DNA of 64,000 nt from Lichenicola sp965198655 (GTDB lineage: Bacteria > Pseudomonadota > Alphaproteobacteria > Acetobacterales > Acetobacteraceae), in contig OZ240668.1 in NCBI GenBank assembly GCA_965198655.1, forward strand, positions 2,604,001-2,668,000, written 5' to 3'. This document shows positions 1-7,737 of this stretch, in pieces (the first letter of the stretch is position 1; the number at the start of each line of letters is the position of its first letter). A model generated the notes under the pieces. It did not search any database. It saw only the letters and a program-made list of their open reading frames with translations, and was not told the DNA's origin. The position numbers were made by a program, and so were the translations under genes.

Positions 1-546
1 GACGTGTCGGCGATCGCCGCCGCGGTCGGCGCCCTGCACGGGATCGACATGCTGGTGACGCTGGGCGGCGCCAGCGTCGGCGACTATGACCTGGTGCAGC
101 AGGGCCTGGCGGTGCACGGGCTCGAGCTGGATTTCTGGAAGATCGCGATGCGGCCGGGCAAGCCGCTGATGCACGGCCATGTCGGCGCCAGCACGCCGGT
201 GCTGGGGCTGCCCGGCAACCCGGTCTCGGCGCTGGTCTGCGCGCTGCTGTTCCTGCTGCCGGCGCTGCAGCTTCTGTCCGGCGAGCCGGCGTCGGGGCCG
301 GAGCGCGAGCGCGCGATCCTGGGCGCGCCGCTGGGCCCGAACGACATTCGCGCCGACCACCTGCGCGCTTCCCTCACCCGCCTACCGGACGGGCAGCTCG
401 AAGTCAGGCCGTTCGCGCGGCAGGACTCCGGCATGCTGCGCCGGCTGGCGGCGAGCGAGGCGCTGGTGCTGCGCGCGCCGCATGCCCCCGCCGCCGCAGC
501 CGGCGAGGCGGTCGAGATCGTGCGGCTGGACCGCTATGGGATCTGA
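1..546 (+). CDS. moeA: MoeA, molybdopterin molybdenumtransferase (C-terminal part)
   Basis: The reading frame enters from the left edge, so only the C-terminal ~181 residues are present. MoeA inserts molybdate into adenylylated molybdopterin in the cytoplasm, the last common step of Mo-cofactor synthesis. Visible family motifs are TLGGASVGDYD near the edge, then MRPGKPLMHG, then GLPGNPVSAL, which together form the MoeA/MogA nucleotide-pterin fold; the remaining ~75 residues are the MoeA C-terminal beta domain. It is followed 160 bp later by lexA, an order common in alphaproteobacteria. Other Mo-cofactor genes (moaE, moaD, mobB) lie 6-9 kb away on the opposite strand. Confidence 0.93.
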   Translation, partial: DVSAIAAAVGALHGIDMLVTLGGASVGDYDLVQQGLAVHGLELDFWKIAMRPGKPLMHGHVGASTPVLGLPGNPVSALVCALLFLLPALQLLSGEPASGPERERAILGAPLGPNDIRADHLRASLTRLPDGQLEVRPFARQDSGMLRRLAASEALVLRAPHAPAAAAGEAVEIVRLDRYGI

Positions 547-582
547 TCCCCGCGTCCCCATTGGCGCTTGACCCTCGATGGG

Positions 583-597
583 GAACCAATATAGAAC
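583..597. promoter_or_regulatory. LexA operator (SOS box, GAAC-N7-GAAC)
   Basis: The stretch reads GAACCAATATAGAAC, a perfect direct repeat GAAC-N7-GAAC. That is the form of LexA operator established for alphaproteobacteria such as Rhodobacter and Rhizobium. It lies 110 bp upstream of the lexA start codon, as expected for autoregulation. I saw no equally good site upstream of uvrC or polA in this window. Confidence 0.8.
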
Positions 598-707
598 ATC
601 TCGCTGAGTTGCCTGTTTGTTCCGTGATCCGCATGGTCCGGCATCGGGTGACGGGTCGGGCGAGGCCGGTCGCAGCATCGGGGCGGCCGGAGTTGGAGGG
701 GATGCCG

Positions 708-1430
708 ATGCTCACACGCAAGCAGCACGAGTTGCTCAGCTTCATCGACCGGCACCTCAGGCAGACCGGCTTCTCGCCCTCGTTCGACGAGATGAAGGAC
801 GCGCTGAACCTGCGCTCCAAGTCCGGCATACACCGGCTGATCTCGGCGCTGGAGGAGCGCGGCTTCCTCAGCCGCCGCCATCACCGAGCCCGGGCGCTGG
901 AGGTGCTTCGCCTGCCGGAGCAGCCGGGTGTCACGATCGAGGCCGAGGCGGATCCCGTGGAGCAGGGCAGCGCGTCGTTCGCGCCGAACGTGATACGCGG
1001 CGACTTCTCGCAACGCCTGGTCGGGGTGCGTGCGGCGGCGGATGCCGGCGCGGTGCAGTTGCCGCTCTACGGGCGGATCGCCGCCGGCCAGCCGATCGAG
1101 GCGCTGCGCGACACGGGCGCGCATGTGGAGGTGCCGCTGGCGCTGATCGGCAGCGGCGAGCACTACGCGCTGGAGGTGGCCGGCGACTCGATGATCGAGG
1201 CCGGTATCCTGGACGGCGACACCGCCATCATCCGGCGCGAGGACAGCGCCGAGAATGGCCAGATCGTGGTGGCGCTGATCGATGACATGGAGGTCACGCT
1301 CAAGCGCCTGCGCCGTCGTGGTAGTGCGGTGGCGCTGGAGCCGGCCAACGCGCGCTACGAGACGCGGATCGTGCCGTCCGATCGGGTGCGCGTGCAGGGC
1401 CGGCTGGTCGGGCTGTTGCGGCGCTACTAG
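708..1430 (+). CDS. lexA: LexA, SOS response repressor and autoprotease
   Basis: 240 aa, the usual length for alphaproteobacterial LexA. The N-terminus MLTRKQHELL begins the winged-helix DNA-binding domain (residues ~1-65). The S24 peptidase domain carries the cleavage bond Ala126-Gly127 in GRIAAG, the nucleophile Ser161 in GDSMIE and the general-base Lys199 in VTLKRL. RecA-stimulated self-cleavage derepresses DNA-repair genes. The ATG at 708 has a GGAGGGG ribosome-binding site ~6 nt upstream; an in-frame ATG at 702 is too close to it. The SOS box at 583-597 indicates autorepression. Confidence 0.96.
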   Translation: MLTRKQHELLSFIDRHLRQTGFSPSFDEMKDALNLRSKSGIHRLISALEERGFLSRRHHRARALEVLRLPEQPGVTIEAEADPVEQGSASFAPNVIRGDFSQRLVGVRAAADAGAVQLPLYGRIAAGQPIEALRDTGAHVEVPLALIGSGEHYALEVAGDSMIEAGILDGDTAIIRREDSAENGQIVVALIDDMEVTLKRLRRRGSAVALEPANARYETRIVPSDRVRVQGRLVGLLRRY

Positions 1431-1446
1431 GTTCGGGGGGAAGATC

Positions 1447-1565
1447 AAGGCCAGGGCTCTGCCCTAGACCCGCTGGGGCCGGAGGCCCCAGACCCCTTTA
1501 CTTTAAGAATTGGGTTTGAAGGGCTTCGCCCTTCATGGGGTCCAGGGGCAAAGCCCCTGGCCTTT
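1447..1565 (-). repeat. Four-hairpin intergenic repeat, copy 1 (reverse orientation)
   Basis: Four successive hairpins are visible: CCAGGGC/GCCCTAG, CTGGGGCC/GGCCCCAG, GAAGGGC/GCCCTTC and CCAGGGGC/GCCCCTGG, joined by conserved spacers. The copy fills the gap between the lexA stop (1430) and the bioC-bioD stop (1568), which are convergent. The outer GTTTGAGA ends found in other copies are absent. It could act as a bidirectional terminator. Confidence 0.85.
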
Positions 1566-1567
1566 CT

Positions 1568-2980
1568 TCACGCAAACTGCTCAAGGTCCAGGGCGTCCAG
1601 CGACGGCATTAGCGCCGCCAGCCGCGCCACCGTTCCCAGGTCGATCCGGTCCTGCGTCGGGATCTCGGCCAGCACCCGGACCGCCCCGTGCCGCTCGATC
1701 GCGCTGCGGTTTCCCGGCGACGTCGGGCCGTTCATGATCACGCCGGCCACCCGGATCCCGCGCCGGCGCAGCGCTTGGAGGCTGAGCAGGGTGTGGTTGA
1801 TGGTGCCGAGCGTGCTGCGCGCGACCAGGATCGCCGGCAGGCCGAGCCGGGCGATCAGGTCCGCCATCAGGGTATCGGAATCCACCGGCACCAGCACCCC
1901 GCCCGCTCCTTCCACCACCAGCGGCGGGTCGCCCCCTGCTGCCAGCTTCTGGGGCAGCGCCGCGATCCGGGGGATGGCGACACCCTCCAGCCGCGCGGCG
2001 TCCTCCGGCGACAGAGACGCGCGCAAGGCCGCCGCCGGCGGGTGCAGGCGGTCGTCGGGTAGGCCCGCCAGCCTGCGCACGCAGGCAGCGTCGCCCGGCT
2101 CGTCGTCGAGCCCTGTCTGCAGCGGCTTCCAGTACTCGGCCGACCAGGCGCGCACCAGGCAGGCGGAGACCACCGTCTTGCCGATCCCGGTATCGGTTCC
2201 GGTCACGAACACGCCGCGCCGCGACGGGCGGCGCAGGCTGCCATAGGCGATCCGGTACGACGCGACGCTGTCGTGCTCGGTCTCGAACCGGCGCAGCACG
2301 CGGCGCAGGGCGCCCGGCCCGAGCGGTTGTCGCCCCGCGACGGGCAGGTCGGCGCCGATGCCGCGCAAGCCACGCAGGAAGGCGAGCCCGTCCGGATGGG
2401 AGACGGCGATCGTTTCCGTGTCCCAGGTCCCGCCGAGCGCCGCCAGGCGTTCGGTGGGCGGATGATCGAGGCCGCCATCGGCCAGGCCCTCCGACGCGTG
2501 CGCGGCCCGCCACTCGGCCAGAGTACCGGCGGTCAGGGTCGCCACGCACAGGCGCCCGCCGGGCGTCAGCAGCCCGGACAGGATGCGGAGCGACAAGACC
2601 GGGTCGTCGAGCCATTGCAGCATCAGGCTGGAGCAGACGAGGTCGAAGCCGCCGAGCACGGCCGGCTGTATCGCGTCGGCGGCGAGCAGGAGCAGCCGGT
2701 CGTCGCCGGGAAGGCGGTCGCGGCACGCACGCAGCATGGACGGGGCGACGTCGGTGGCGACGATCGTGGCCAGGGGCAGGCGCCGGCGCAGCGCCTCGGT
2801 CAGCAGTCCGGTGCCGCAGCCGAGCTCCAGGATGCGCAAGGCGGCGGGGTCGGCCTCGGGCACGGAGGCGGCGATCCGGTCGGCCAGGCGGCGGGCAACC
2901 AGACGCTGCAGCGGCGCGAAGCGGTCATAGCTCGCCGCGGCGGCATCGAAGCGGCCGGCGACGCTATGGCGTCGGCTCAC
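1568..2980 (-). CDS. BioC-BioD fusion: malonyl-ACP O-methyltransferase / dethiobiotin synthetase
   Basis: 470 aa in one uninterrupted frame. Residues ~1-245 are a SAM methyltransferase with motif I LELGCGTG at 51-58, matching BioC, which methylates malonyl-ACP to start pimelate synthesis. Residues ~255-470 are BioD, with P-loop GTDTGIGKT at 261-269, YWKPLQTG at 283-290 and VEGAGG later, closing the ureido ring with ATP and CO2. Only a short linker (about PSRRG) separates the halves. The GTG start overlaps the preceding gene's stop by 4 bp (GTGA); the frame stays open further upstream but only as a shadow of the esterase gene. The early and penultimate enzymes of the pathway are thus joined. 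Both halves keep their key motifs. Confidence 0.88.
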   Translation of the reverse strand: MSRRHSVAGRFDAAAASYDRFAPLQRLVARRLADRIAASVPEADPAALRILELGCGTGLLTEALRRRLPLATIVATDVAPSMLRACRDRLPGDDRLLLLAADAIQPAVLGGFDLVCSSLMLQWLDDPVLSLRILSGLLTPGGRLCVATLTAGTLAEWRAAHASEGLADGGLDHPPTERLAALGGTWDTETIAVSHPDGLAFLRGLRGIGADLPVAGRQPLGPGALRRVLRRFETEHDSVASYRIAYGSLRRPSRRGVFVTGTDTGIGKTVVSACLVRAWSAEYWKPLQTGLDDEPGDAACVRRLAGLPDDRLHPPAAALRASLSPEDAARLEGVAIPRIAALPQKLAAGGDPPLVVEGAGGVLVPVDSDTLMADLIARLGLPAILVARSTLGTINHTLLSLQALRRRGIRVAGVIMNGPTSPGNRSAIERHGAVRVLAEIPTQDRIDLGTVARLAALMPSLDALDLEQFA

Positions 2981-3603
2981 GCGGCGAACCGGCGCAGGTG
3001 CTCGGCGCACCAGGCCGGCTCGGCCAGCGGCAGCACGTGGCTGTCGCCCGGGTGCCAGGCGATGTCGGCCGCGCCGAAGCACGCCCGCGTGATCGCTGGG
3101 ATCGCGACCGGGTCGCCGGCGGAGGCCAGCGCCAGCAGCCGCACCCCCCGGAGCGCCGCGCGGCGGTCCTGCGTCGCCAGGAGGTCCAGGCCCGCGCGCA
3201 GGCGGTCGCGTTGTGCCGGCGCAGTTGGCGGCGGCAGGCCGGTCCGGTCCCGGAACGCCCGCACGGTGCCGTCCGGATCGTCCGACAGCCGGCGCGCCAT
3301 GCGGTCGAGCACGCGCGTCGGCGTCCCGTCCGGGAAGTCGGCGGCGTGCGCGAACCGGGTGAAGCCGTTGATCGCGACCACGCCGGCGCAGCCGGTCGGC
3401 AGGTCTGCCAGCAGGTCCAGCAGCCCGGCCGAATGTCCCACCGCGATCGCGCCCGGCCTCGGGCGCGGCCGGTCCGGGCGGGCGCCGAAATAGCCGCGCT
3501 CCACCACCAGCGTGTCCGCCTCCCCCAGCGCCGCGCGGAGCCCGTCCCAGATCGTGGCGTCGCAGCCCCAGCCATGCGCCAGCAGCAGGCAGGGCCGGCT
3601 CAT
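2977..3603 (-). CDS. BioH-like alpha/beta hydrolase (probable pimeloyl-ACP methyl ester esterase)
   Basis: 208 aa alpha/beta hydrolase with an N-terminal strand LLLAHGWG (oxyanion region), nucleophile elbow GHSAG near residue 73 and a C-terminal GDSH that can supply the catalytic histidine. In biotin synthesis such an esterase removes the methyl group from pimeloyl-ACP methyl ester. It is shorter than E. coli BioH (256 aa), so its assignment rests partly on its place between bioF and bioC-bioD, overlapping both by 4 bp. It could be a BioG- or BioJ-type replacement. Confidence 0.72.
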   Translation of the reverse strand: MSRPCLLLAHGWGCDATIWDGLRAALGEADTLVVERGYFGARPDRPRPRPGAIAVGHSAGLLDLLADLPTGCAGVVAINGFTRFAHAADFPDGTPTRVLDRMARRLSDDPDGTVRAFRDRTGLPPPTAPAQRDRLRAGLDLLATQDRRAALRGVRLLALASAGDPVAIPAITRACFGAADIAWHPGDSHVLPLAEPAWCAEHLRRFAA

Positions 3604-4808
3604 GCGTCGGGACCCGGCATCGTGTCGGCCAGCGCGCCGACCAGCGCCGCGACGATCCGCTCCACCGTGGCCTCGTCATGCGCCGCCGTCATCGCCAGCC
3701 GGATCCGGCTGGTGCCGGGCGGCACGGTGGGCGGGCGGATCGCGATGCCGAGCACGCCGCGCCGTTCCAGCGCGCCCGCGAGCGCCAGGGCGGCGTCGGC
3801 CTCGCCCACCGCGACCGGCACGATCTGGGTGGTCGAGCCGGTCTCGCCGCGGCCGCAGGCGCGCAGCGCCGCCCGCACCCGGTCAGCGGAGTCGTGCAGG
3901 CGGCGTCGCTCGGCGTCCATCCCGGGCAACAGGTCGAGGGCGGCGTCGATCGCGCCCAGCACCGGCGGCGGCAGGGCGGTAGTGTGGACGAAGCCGGAGC
4001 AGGCGTTGACGAGGTAGTCGCACAGCACGCGTGAGCCGGCGACATAGGCGCCGAAGCCGCCGAACGCCTTGCTGAAGGTGCCCATGACCAGGTCCACGCC
4101 GCCGGCCTCGACCGACAACCCCGCACCGCGGGGACCAAGCACGCCAGTCGCGTGCGCCTCGTCGACGTAGAGGAAGGCGTCGTGCGCGTCGGCGAGGCGG
4201 CGCAGCGCCGGAAGGTCGGCGCGATCGCCGTCCATGCTGAACACGCTTTCGGTGACGACCAGGCGGCAGGCGCCCTCCGGCGCGTGGGCGGCCAGGAGGG
4301 CTGCGAGGTGGTCGAGGTCGTTGTGCCGGTAGCGGTGCAGCCGCACCCCGGCGGCGGCGATGCCGTGATGCAGGCTGCCGTGGATCAGCCGGTCGGCGAA
4401 CACCAGCGGCGCCCTGCCCTGCCCGGCCGCCCCTTGCCCTGCCGCCTTGAGCAGCGCCGGCAGCACCGCCGCGTTGGCCTGCCAGCCGGAAGCGAACAGC
4501 AGCGCCGCCTCGCAGTTCTTGTAGGCGGCGAGCCGCGCCTCGATGCGCTCGTGCAGGTCGAGGGTGCCGGTGACCAGGCGGGACGCGCCGGCGCCGGTGC
4601 CGTGACGCGACGCCCACTCCGCCGCCCGGTCGGCCAGCGCCGGATGGTGCGACAGCCCGAAATAATCGTTGGCCGACGCGTTGATCAGGTGGCGGCCGTC
4701 GCGGATGACCACGCCGGAGCCGGCAGCGACGGGGCGGAGGTCGCGCCGGAGCCGGCGCCGTGCCAGCGCCTCGAGCGCCTCGCCGAGAACGGGATCCAGA
4801 CGGGACAT
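3600..4808 (-). CDS. bioF: 8-amino-7-oxononanoate synthase
   Basis: 402 aa fold-type I PLP enzyme that condenses pimeloyl-ACP with alanine. Seen in the sequence: the DEAHATGVLGPRG motif, which contacts PLP, and TFSKAFGGFG carrying the Schiff-base lysine. It is the first gene of the minus-strand bio operon and overlaps the BioH-like gene by 4 bp. Its start at 4808 faces bioA, whose start is at 4911, so the 102 bp between them should hold divergent promoters. Confidence 0.94.
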   Translation of the reverse strand: MSRLDPVLGEALEALARRRLRRDLRPVAAGSGVVIRDGRHLINASANDYFGLSHHPALADRAAEWASRHGTGAGASRLVTGTLDLHERIEARLAAYKNCEAALLFASGWQANAAVLPALLKAAGQGAAGQGRAPLVFADRLIHGSLHHGIAAAGVRLHRYRHNDLDHLAALLAAHAPEGACRLVVTESVFSMDGDRADLPALRRLADAHDAFLYVDEAHATGVLGPRGAGLSVEAGGVDLVMGTFSKAFGGFGAYVAGSRVLCDYLVNACSGFVHTTALPPPVLGAIDAALDLLPGMDAERRRLHDSADRVRAALRACGRGETGSTTQIVPVAVGEADAALALAGALERRGVLGIAIRPPTVPPGTSRIRLAMTAAHDEATVERIVAALVGALADTMPGPDA

Positions 4809-4910
4809 GTGGCCTCCAGTCCTGCCGGAACGGGCCGGGGCGGGTCAATGGAGTGCATGGCAGGCGACGGGGCATCGACGGGTGGGCCCGCCCGGTGCAT
4901 CACCTGCCGC

Positions 4911-6173
4911 ATGACCCCGACCGCTTCCGCCGACGGCGCCGGCTCGCTCTGGCTGCCCTACACGCAGATGCGCACCGCACCGCCGCCGCTGCGCGCCGCC
5001 TGGACCGACGGATGCCGGATCGGGCTCGCCGACGGGCGGGTGCTGGTCGACGGCATCGCCTCCTGGTGGACCGCCTGCCACGGTTATAATCACCCGCACA
5101 TCCGCGACGCGGTGACCGGGCAGCTCGGCCGGATGCCGCACGTCATGCTGGGCGGGCTGGTGCACGACCAGGCCTTGCGCCTGGCGGAACGGCTGGCGGC
5201 GCTGCTGCCCGGCGACCTCGAGCGGGTGTTCCTGGCCGAAAGCGGCTCGGTCGCGGTCGAGGTGGCGATGAAGATGGCGGTGCAGTTCTGGCTCAACCGC
5301 GGCGAGCGCGCCCGCACCAGGCTCGTGTCGTTCCGCGGCGGCTACCACGGCGACACGATGGCGACCATGGCGGTGTGCGACCCGGAGGAGGGCATGCACA
5401 GCCTGTTCGCCGGCGTGCTGCCCCGGCACCACCTCCGGGAGCTGCCGCGCGACGACGCGGCGGAGGCGGCGCTGGACGGGTTCCTTGCCCTCCATGCCGA
5501 GGGGATCGCCGCGCTGCTGGTCGAGCCGCTGGTGCAGGGCGCCGGCGGCATGGTGTTCCATCCGCCCGAGGTGCTGCGGCGCCTGCGCCGGCTTGCCGAC
5601 CGGCACGGGCTGCTGCTGATCCTGGACGAGATCTTCACCGGCTTCGGCCGCACCGGCACGATGTTCGCCTGCGAGGCGGGCGGGATCGTGCCGGACATCG
5701 TGACCCTGTCCAAGGCGCTGACCGGCGGTACCATGGCGCTGTCGGCCGCGGTGGCGCGCCGGCACGTGTTCGACGCGTTCGGCTCGGACAACCCGCTGCA
5801 CGCGCTGATGCACGGGCCCACCTTCATGGGCAACCCGCTCGCCTGCGCCGCCGCCAACGCCTCGCTCGACCTGTTCGAGCGCGAGGACCGGCTGGGGGAG
5901 GCGGCGGCGATCGGGGCGCAGCTCGCCGCCGAGCTAGAGCCGTGCCGCACCCTGCCGGGGGTGACGGACGTGCGCGTGCTGGGGGCGATCGGCGTGGTGC
6001 AGCTCGAGGCCATCCCCGACATGAACCGGCTTAAGGCTGCGTTGGTGGCCGAAGGGGTGTGGGTCCGGCCGTTTCGCGACGTCGTCTACCTGACACCGGC
6101 GCTCACGATACGATCCGAGGAGCTGAGCCGGCTGACGACGGCTGTTTGTCGCTCGGTGGCGGAAATGTCCTGA
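4911..6173 (+). CDS. bioA: Adenosylmethionine--8-amino-7-oxononanoate aminotransferase
   Basis: 420 aa, matching E. coli BioA closely along its length. Motifs: LWLPYTQM at residues 13-20, SWWTACHGYNHP, ESGSVAVEVAMKMA, GYHGDT, DEIFTGFGRTG and LSKALTGGTM with the PLP lysine. It transfers the SAM amino group to KAPA, giving DAPA for the BioD half of the fusion. Start 4911 places 12 residues before LWLPYT, as in E. coli; an in-frame ATG at 4848 would leave only 39 bp to bioF. Divergent from bioF. bioB is not in the window. Confidence 0.94.
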   Translation: MTPTASADGAGSLWLPYTQMRTAPPPLRAAWTDGCRIGLADGRVLVDGIASWWTACHGYNHPHIRDAVTGQLGRMPHVMLGGLVHDQALRLAERLAALLPGDLERVFLAESGSVAVEVAMKMAVQFWLNRGERARTRLVSFRGGYHGDTMATMAVCDPEEGMHSLFAGVLPRHHLRELPRDDAAEAALDGFLALHAEGIAALLVEPLVQGAGGMVFHPPEVLRRLRRLADRHGLLLILDEIFTGFGRTGTMFACEAGGIVPDIVTLSKALTGGTMALSAAVARRHVFDAFGSDNPLHALMHGPTFMGNPLACAAANASLDLFEREDRLGEAAAIGAQLAAELEPCRTLPGVTDVRVLGAIGVVQLEAIPDMNRLKAALVAEGVWVRPFRDVVYLTPALTIRSEELSRLTTAVCRSVAEMS

Positions 6174-6186
6174 GCCGGCAGCATAG

Positions 6187-6304
6187 AAGGCCAGGGGCGT
6201 CGCCCCTGGACCCTATGAAGGGCGAAGCCCTTCAAACCCATTCTCAAAAGATTGGGGGTCTGGGGCCCCAGGCCCCAGCGGGTCCAGGGCGGAGCCCTGG
6301 CCTT
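6187..6304 (+). repeat. Four-hairpin intergenic repeat, copy 2
   Basis: Same four hairpins in the order CCAGGGGC, GAAGGGC, CTGGGGCC, CCAGGGC as the other forward copies, starting 13 nt after the bioA stop. The neighbouring minus-strand DUF2442 gene reads into it and stops inside it. Outer terminal repeats are not recognisable. Confidence 0.85.
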
Positions 6305-6702
6305 GCCGGGTAGTGGGGCCGACCGCCTTTGGCGCCGTTGATCCGGGCTGCGGCGGCCTTCGCGGTTGACGTGGCCTGGCCGGCTTGTCGCGCCATGTGC
6401 GCCCCGGTGCCGAATAGACTGGCGGTTAGGTCGGGCACTGACAAGTCGGCGTCCAGCGCCTCCCAGTGCAGCCCGCACCCTACGCCAAGGATTTCGACCT
6501 CCGAAAGCTGCTGCTCGGTCCCATTGTCGAGGCCCTGGGCCAGGTTGACCGGGAAAGCAAAGGTGCAGCCGTTCGTCAGATCGACGACGATCCGTCGAGA
6601 CTCCCGGTCGTAGCGCGCCGCGGCCGCACGCGGCTCGCGCTCCCGCATGTCCCGACCACGCTCCAGCGCCCGATCGATCTCGGCATCAGCCAGCTCGGCC
6701 AT
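6244..6702 (-). CDS. DUF2442 domain protein with C-terminus read from a repeat
   Basis: 152 aa. Residues ~28-95 (RYDRESRRIVVDLTNG to LHWEALDADLSVPDLTASLFG) match the DUF2442 family, short proteins of unknown function often paired with DUF4160 genes and suspected of toxin-antitoxin or regulatory roles. The ATG at 6702 has GGGAGGA upstream. The last ~20 residues, rich in Pro, Gly and Arg, are encoded by repeat copy 2, and the stop TGA lies within it, so the original end was probably lost or overwritten. The domain itself looks intact. Confidence 0.7.
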   Translation of the reverse strand: MAELADAEIDRALERGRDMREREPRAAAARYDRESRRIVVDLTNGCTFAFPVNLAQGLDNGTEQQLSEVEILGVGCGLHWEALDADLSVPDLTASLFGTGAHMARQAGQATSTAKAAAARINGAKGGRPHYPARPGLRPGPAGAWGPRPPIF

Positions 6703-6874
6703 GGATGTCCTCCCACCTTCGCCGCAGGAATGCGTGCTGCTCGATCACGATCCGCATCCCGCGGCACACCTCGCCGCGGATCATGTTGTCGGCCCACGCC
6801 AGGTTAGGGGTGCCGGATGACAACTCGAAACCACCGGCGCGCAGCGCGGTCACCCTCGTTGGGTTACAACCCAT
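6686..6874 (-). pseudogene. Possible remnant of a DUF4160 gene
   Basis: A 62-codon frame ends just inside the DUF2442 start. Its last ~30 residues (GEVCRGMRIVIEQ then RRRWEDIHGRAG) resemble the C-terminal helix of DUF4160 proteins, which usually precede DUF2442 genes. The upstream half does not look like that family, so this is at best a decayed or truncated partner. The match is by eye and weak. Confidence 0.25.
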
Positions 6875-6982
6875 CCCAATAGGTTATGGAAGATGATCCG
6901 GTAGCGGCTTCATGGCGCTGTTCGACATTCGTCGTGAGCCACGGACTATGGGACGCAGATGACCCAGGCAGATCGGCGGCCA

Positions 6983-7447
6983 TCAATCCCAGCGCCGAGC
7001 CGCCGCGTCGTCGGCCTCGCGCGCCTCGACCCACTCGCTGCTGCCGTCGTCGAACTCCTGGCGCTTCCAGAACGGCGCCCGGGTCTTGAGCCAGTCGATC
7101 AGGAACCCGGTCGCCTCCAGCGCGTCGCCGCGATGCGGGGCGGCGGCCAGCACCAGCACGATGCCCTCGCCGACTCCGAGGGTACCGACCCGGTGCAGCA
7201 CGGTGCAGCCGAGCAGGCGGAAGCGCCGCTCCGCGTCCGCGGCGATCGACGCGATCGCGCGCTCGGTCATGCCGGGATAGTGCTGCAGGGTCAGCGTCCG
7301 GAGCGACCGGCCGCCGGCGCCCCCATCGCCGCGCACCAGGCCGACGAAGCAGCCGATGCCGCCGACGGACGTGCCGCAGGAGGCGGCGAGGCCCGCGAGC
7401 TCCGCGCCGACGTCGAACGGCGCCTCCTGCACCCGGATCGTGGCCAT
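6983..7447 (-). CDS. moaE: MoaE, molybdopterin synthase large subunit
   Basis: 154 aa. MoaE binds precursor Z (cPMP) and, with thiocarboxylated MoaD, makes the dithiolene of molybdopterin. Visible: GCFVGLVRGD in the N-terminal half, HRVGTLGVGEGIV, and the substrate-site motif FWKRQEFDDGSSEWVE near the C-terminus with the catalytic lysine. Its ATG shares one base with the moaD stop (TGATG), so the two are translationally coupled, as expected for a 1:1 complex. Confidence 0.93.
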   Translation of the reverse strand: MATIRVQEAPFDVGAELAGLAASCGTSVGGIGCFVGLVRGDGGAGGRSLRTLTLQHYPGMTERAIASIAADAERRFRLLGCTVLHRVGTLGVGEGIVLVLAAAPHRGDALEATGFLIDWLKTRAPFWKRQEFDDGSSEWVEAREADDAAARRWD

Positions 7448-7707
7448 CAGCCGCCGGTCACCGGCGGGAACAGCGCGATCTCGTCGCCCGGCGCCACCGG
7501 ATCGTCGGGACCGGCGAACTCCTGGTTGACCGCCACCCGGATCGTGCGTCCTTCCCGCGCCAGCACCGCGAAGGCGGGCTCGCGCGCGTGCAGCCAGGCC
7601 AGCAGCGCCCGCACCGTTCCAACCTCGGCCGGCAGCACGACGCGCTCCTCCGCGCGGCCGATCCGGTCGCGCAGGACGGCGAAGTAGAGGATCTGCGTGG
7701 TCGGCAT
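7447..7707 (-). CDS. moaD: MoaD, molybdopterin synthase sulfur carrier subunit
   Basis: 86 aa ubiquitin-like protein ending in the required Gly-Gly (PPVTGG), the site of thiocarboxylation. Begins MPTTQILYFAVLRD, typical of MoaD. Immediately upstream of and coupled to moaE. A 30 bp gap separates it from the lipoprotein gene on its 5' side. Confidence 0.92.
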   Translation of the reverse strand: MPTTQILYFAVLRDRIGRAEERVVLPAEVGTVRALLAWLHAREPAFAVLAREGRTIRVAVNQEFAGPDDPVAPGDEIALFPPVTGG

Positions 7708-7737
7708 CGGCGAACCCGGATCGAACGGGGAGACGCC

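Noticed and set aside
561..707. Longer LexA N-terminus
   Set aside because: The upstream codons have no LexA similarity, would translate through the SOS box, and the ribosome-binding site fits ATG 708.
2981..3679. Upstream extension of the bioC-bioD frame to 703 codons
   Set aside because: It overlaps the BioH-like gene in another frame, has no recognisable domain, and a GTGA overlap start at 2980 begins exactly at the BioC domain.
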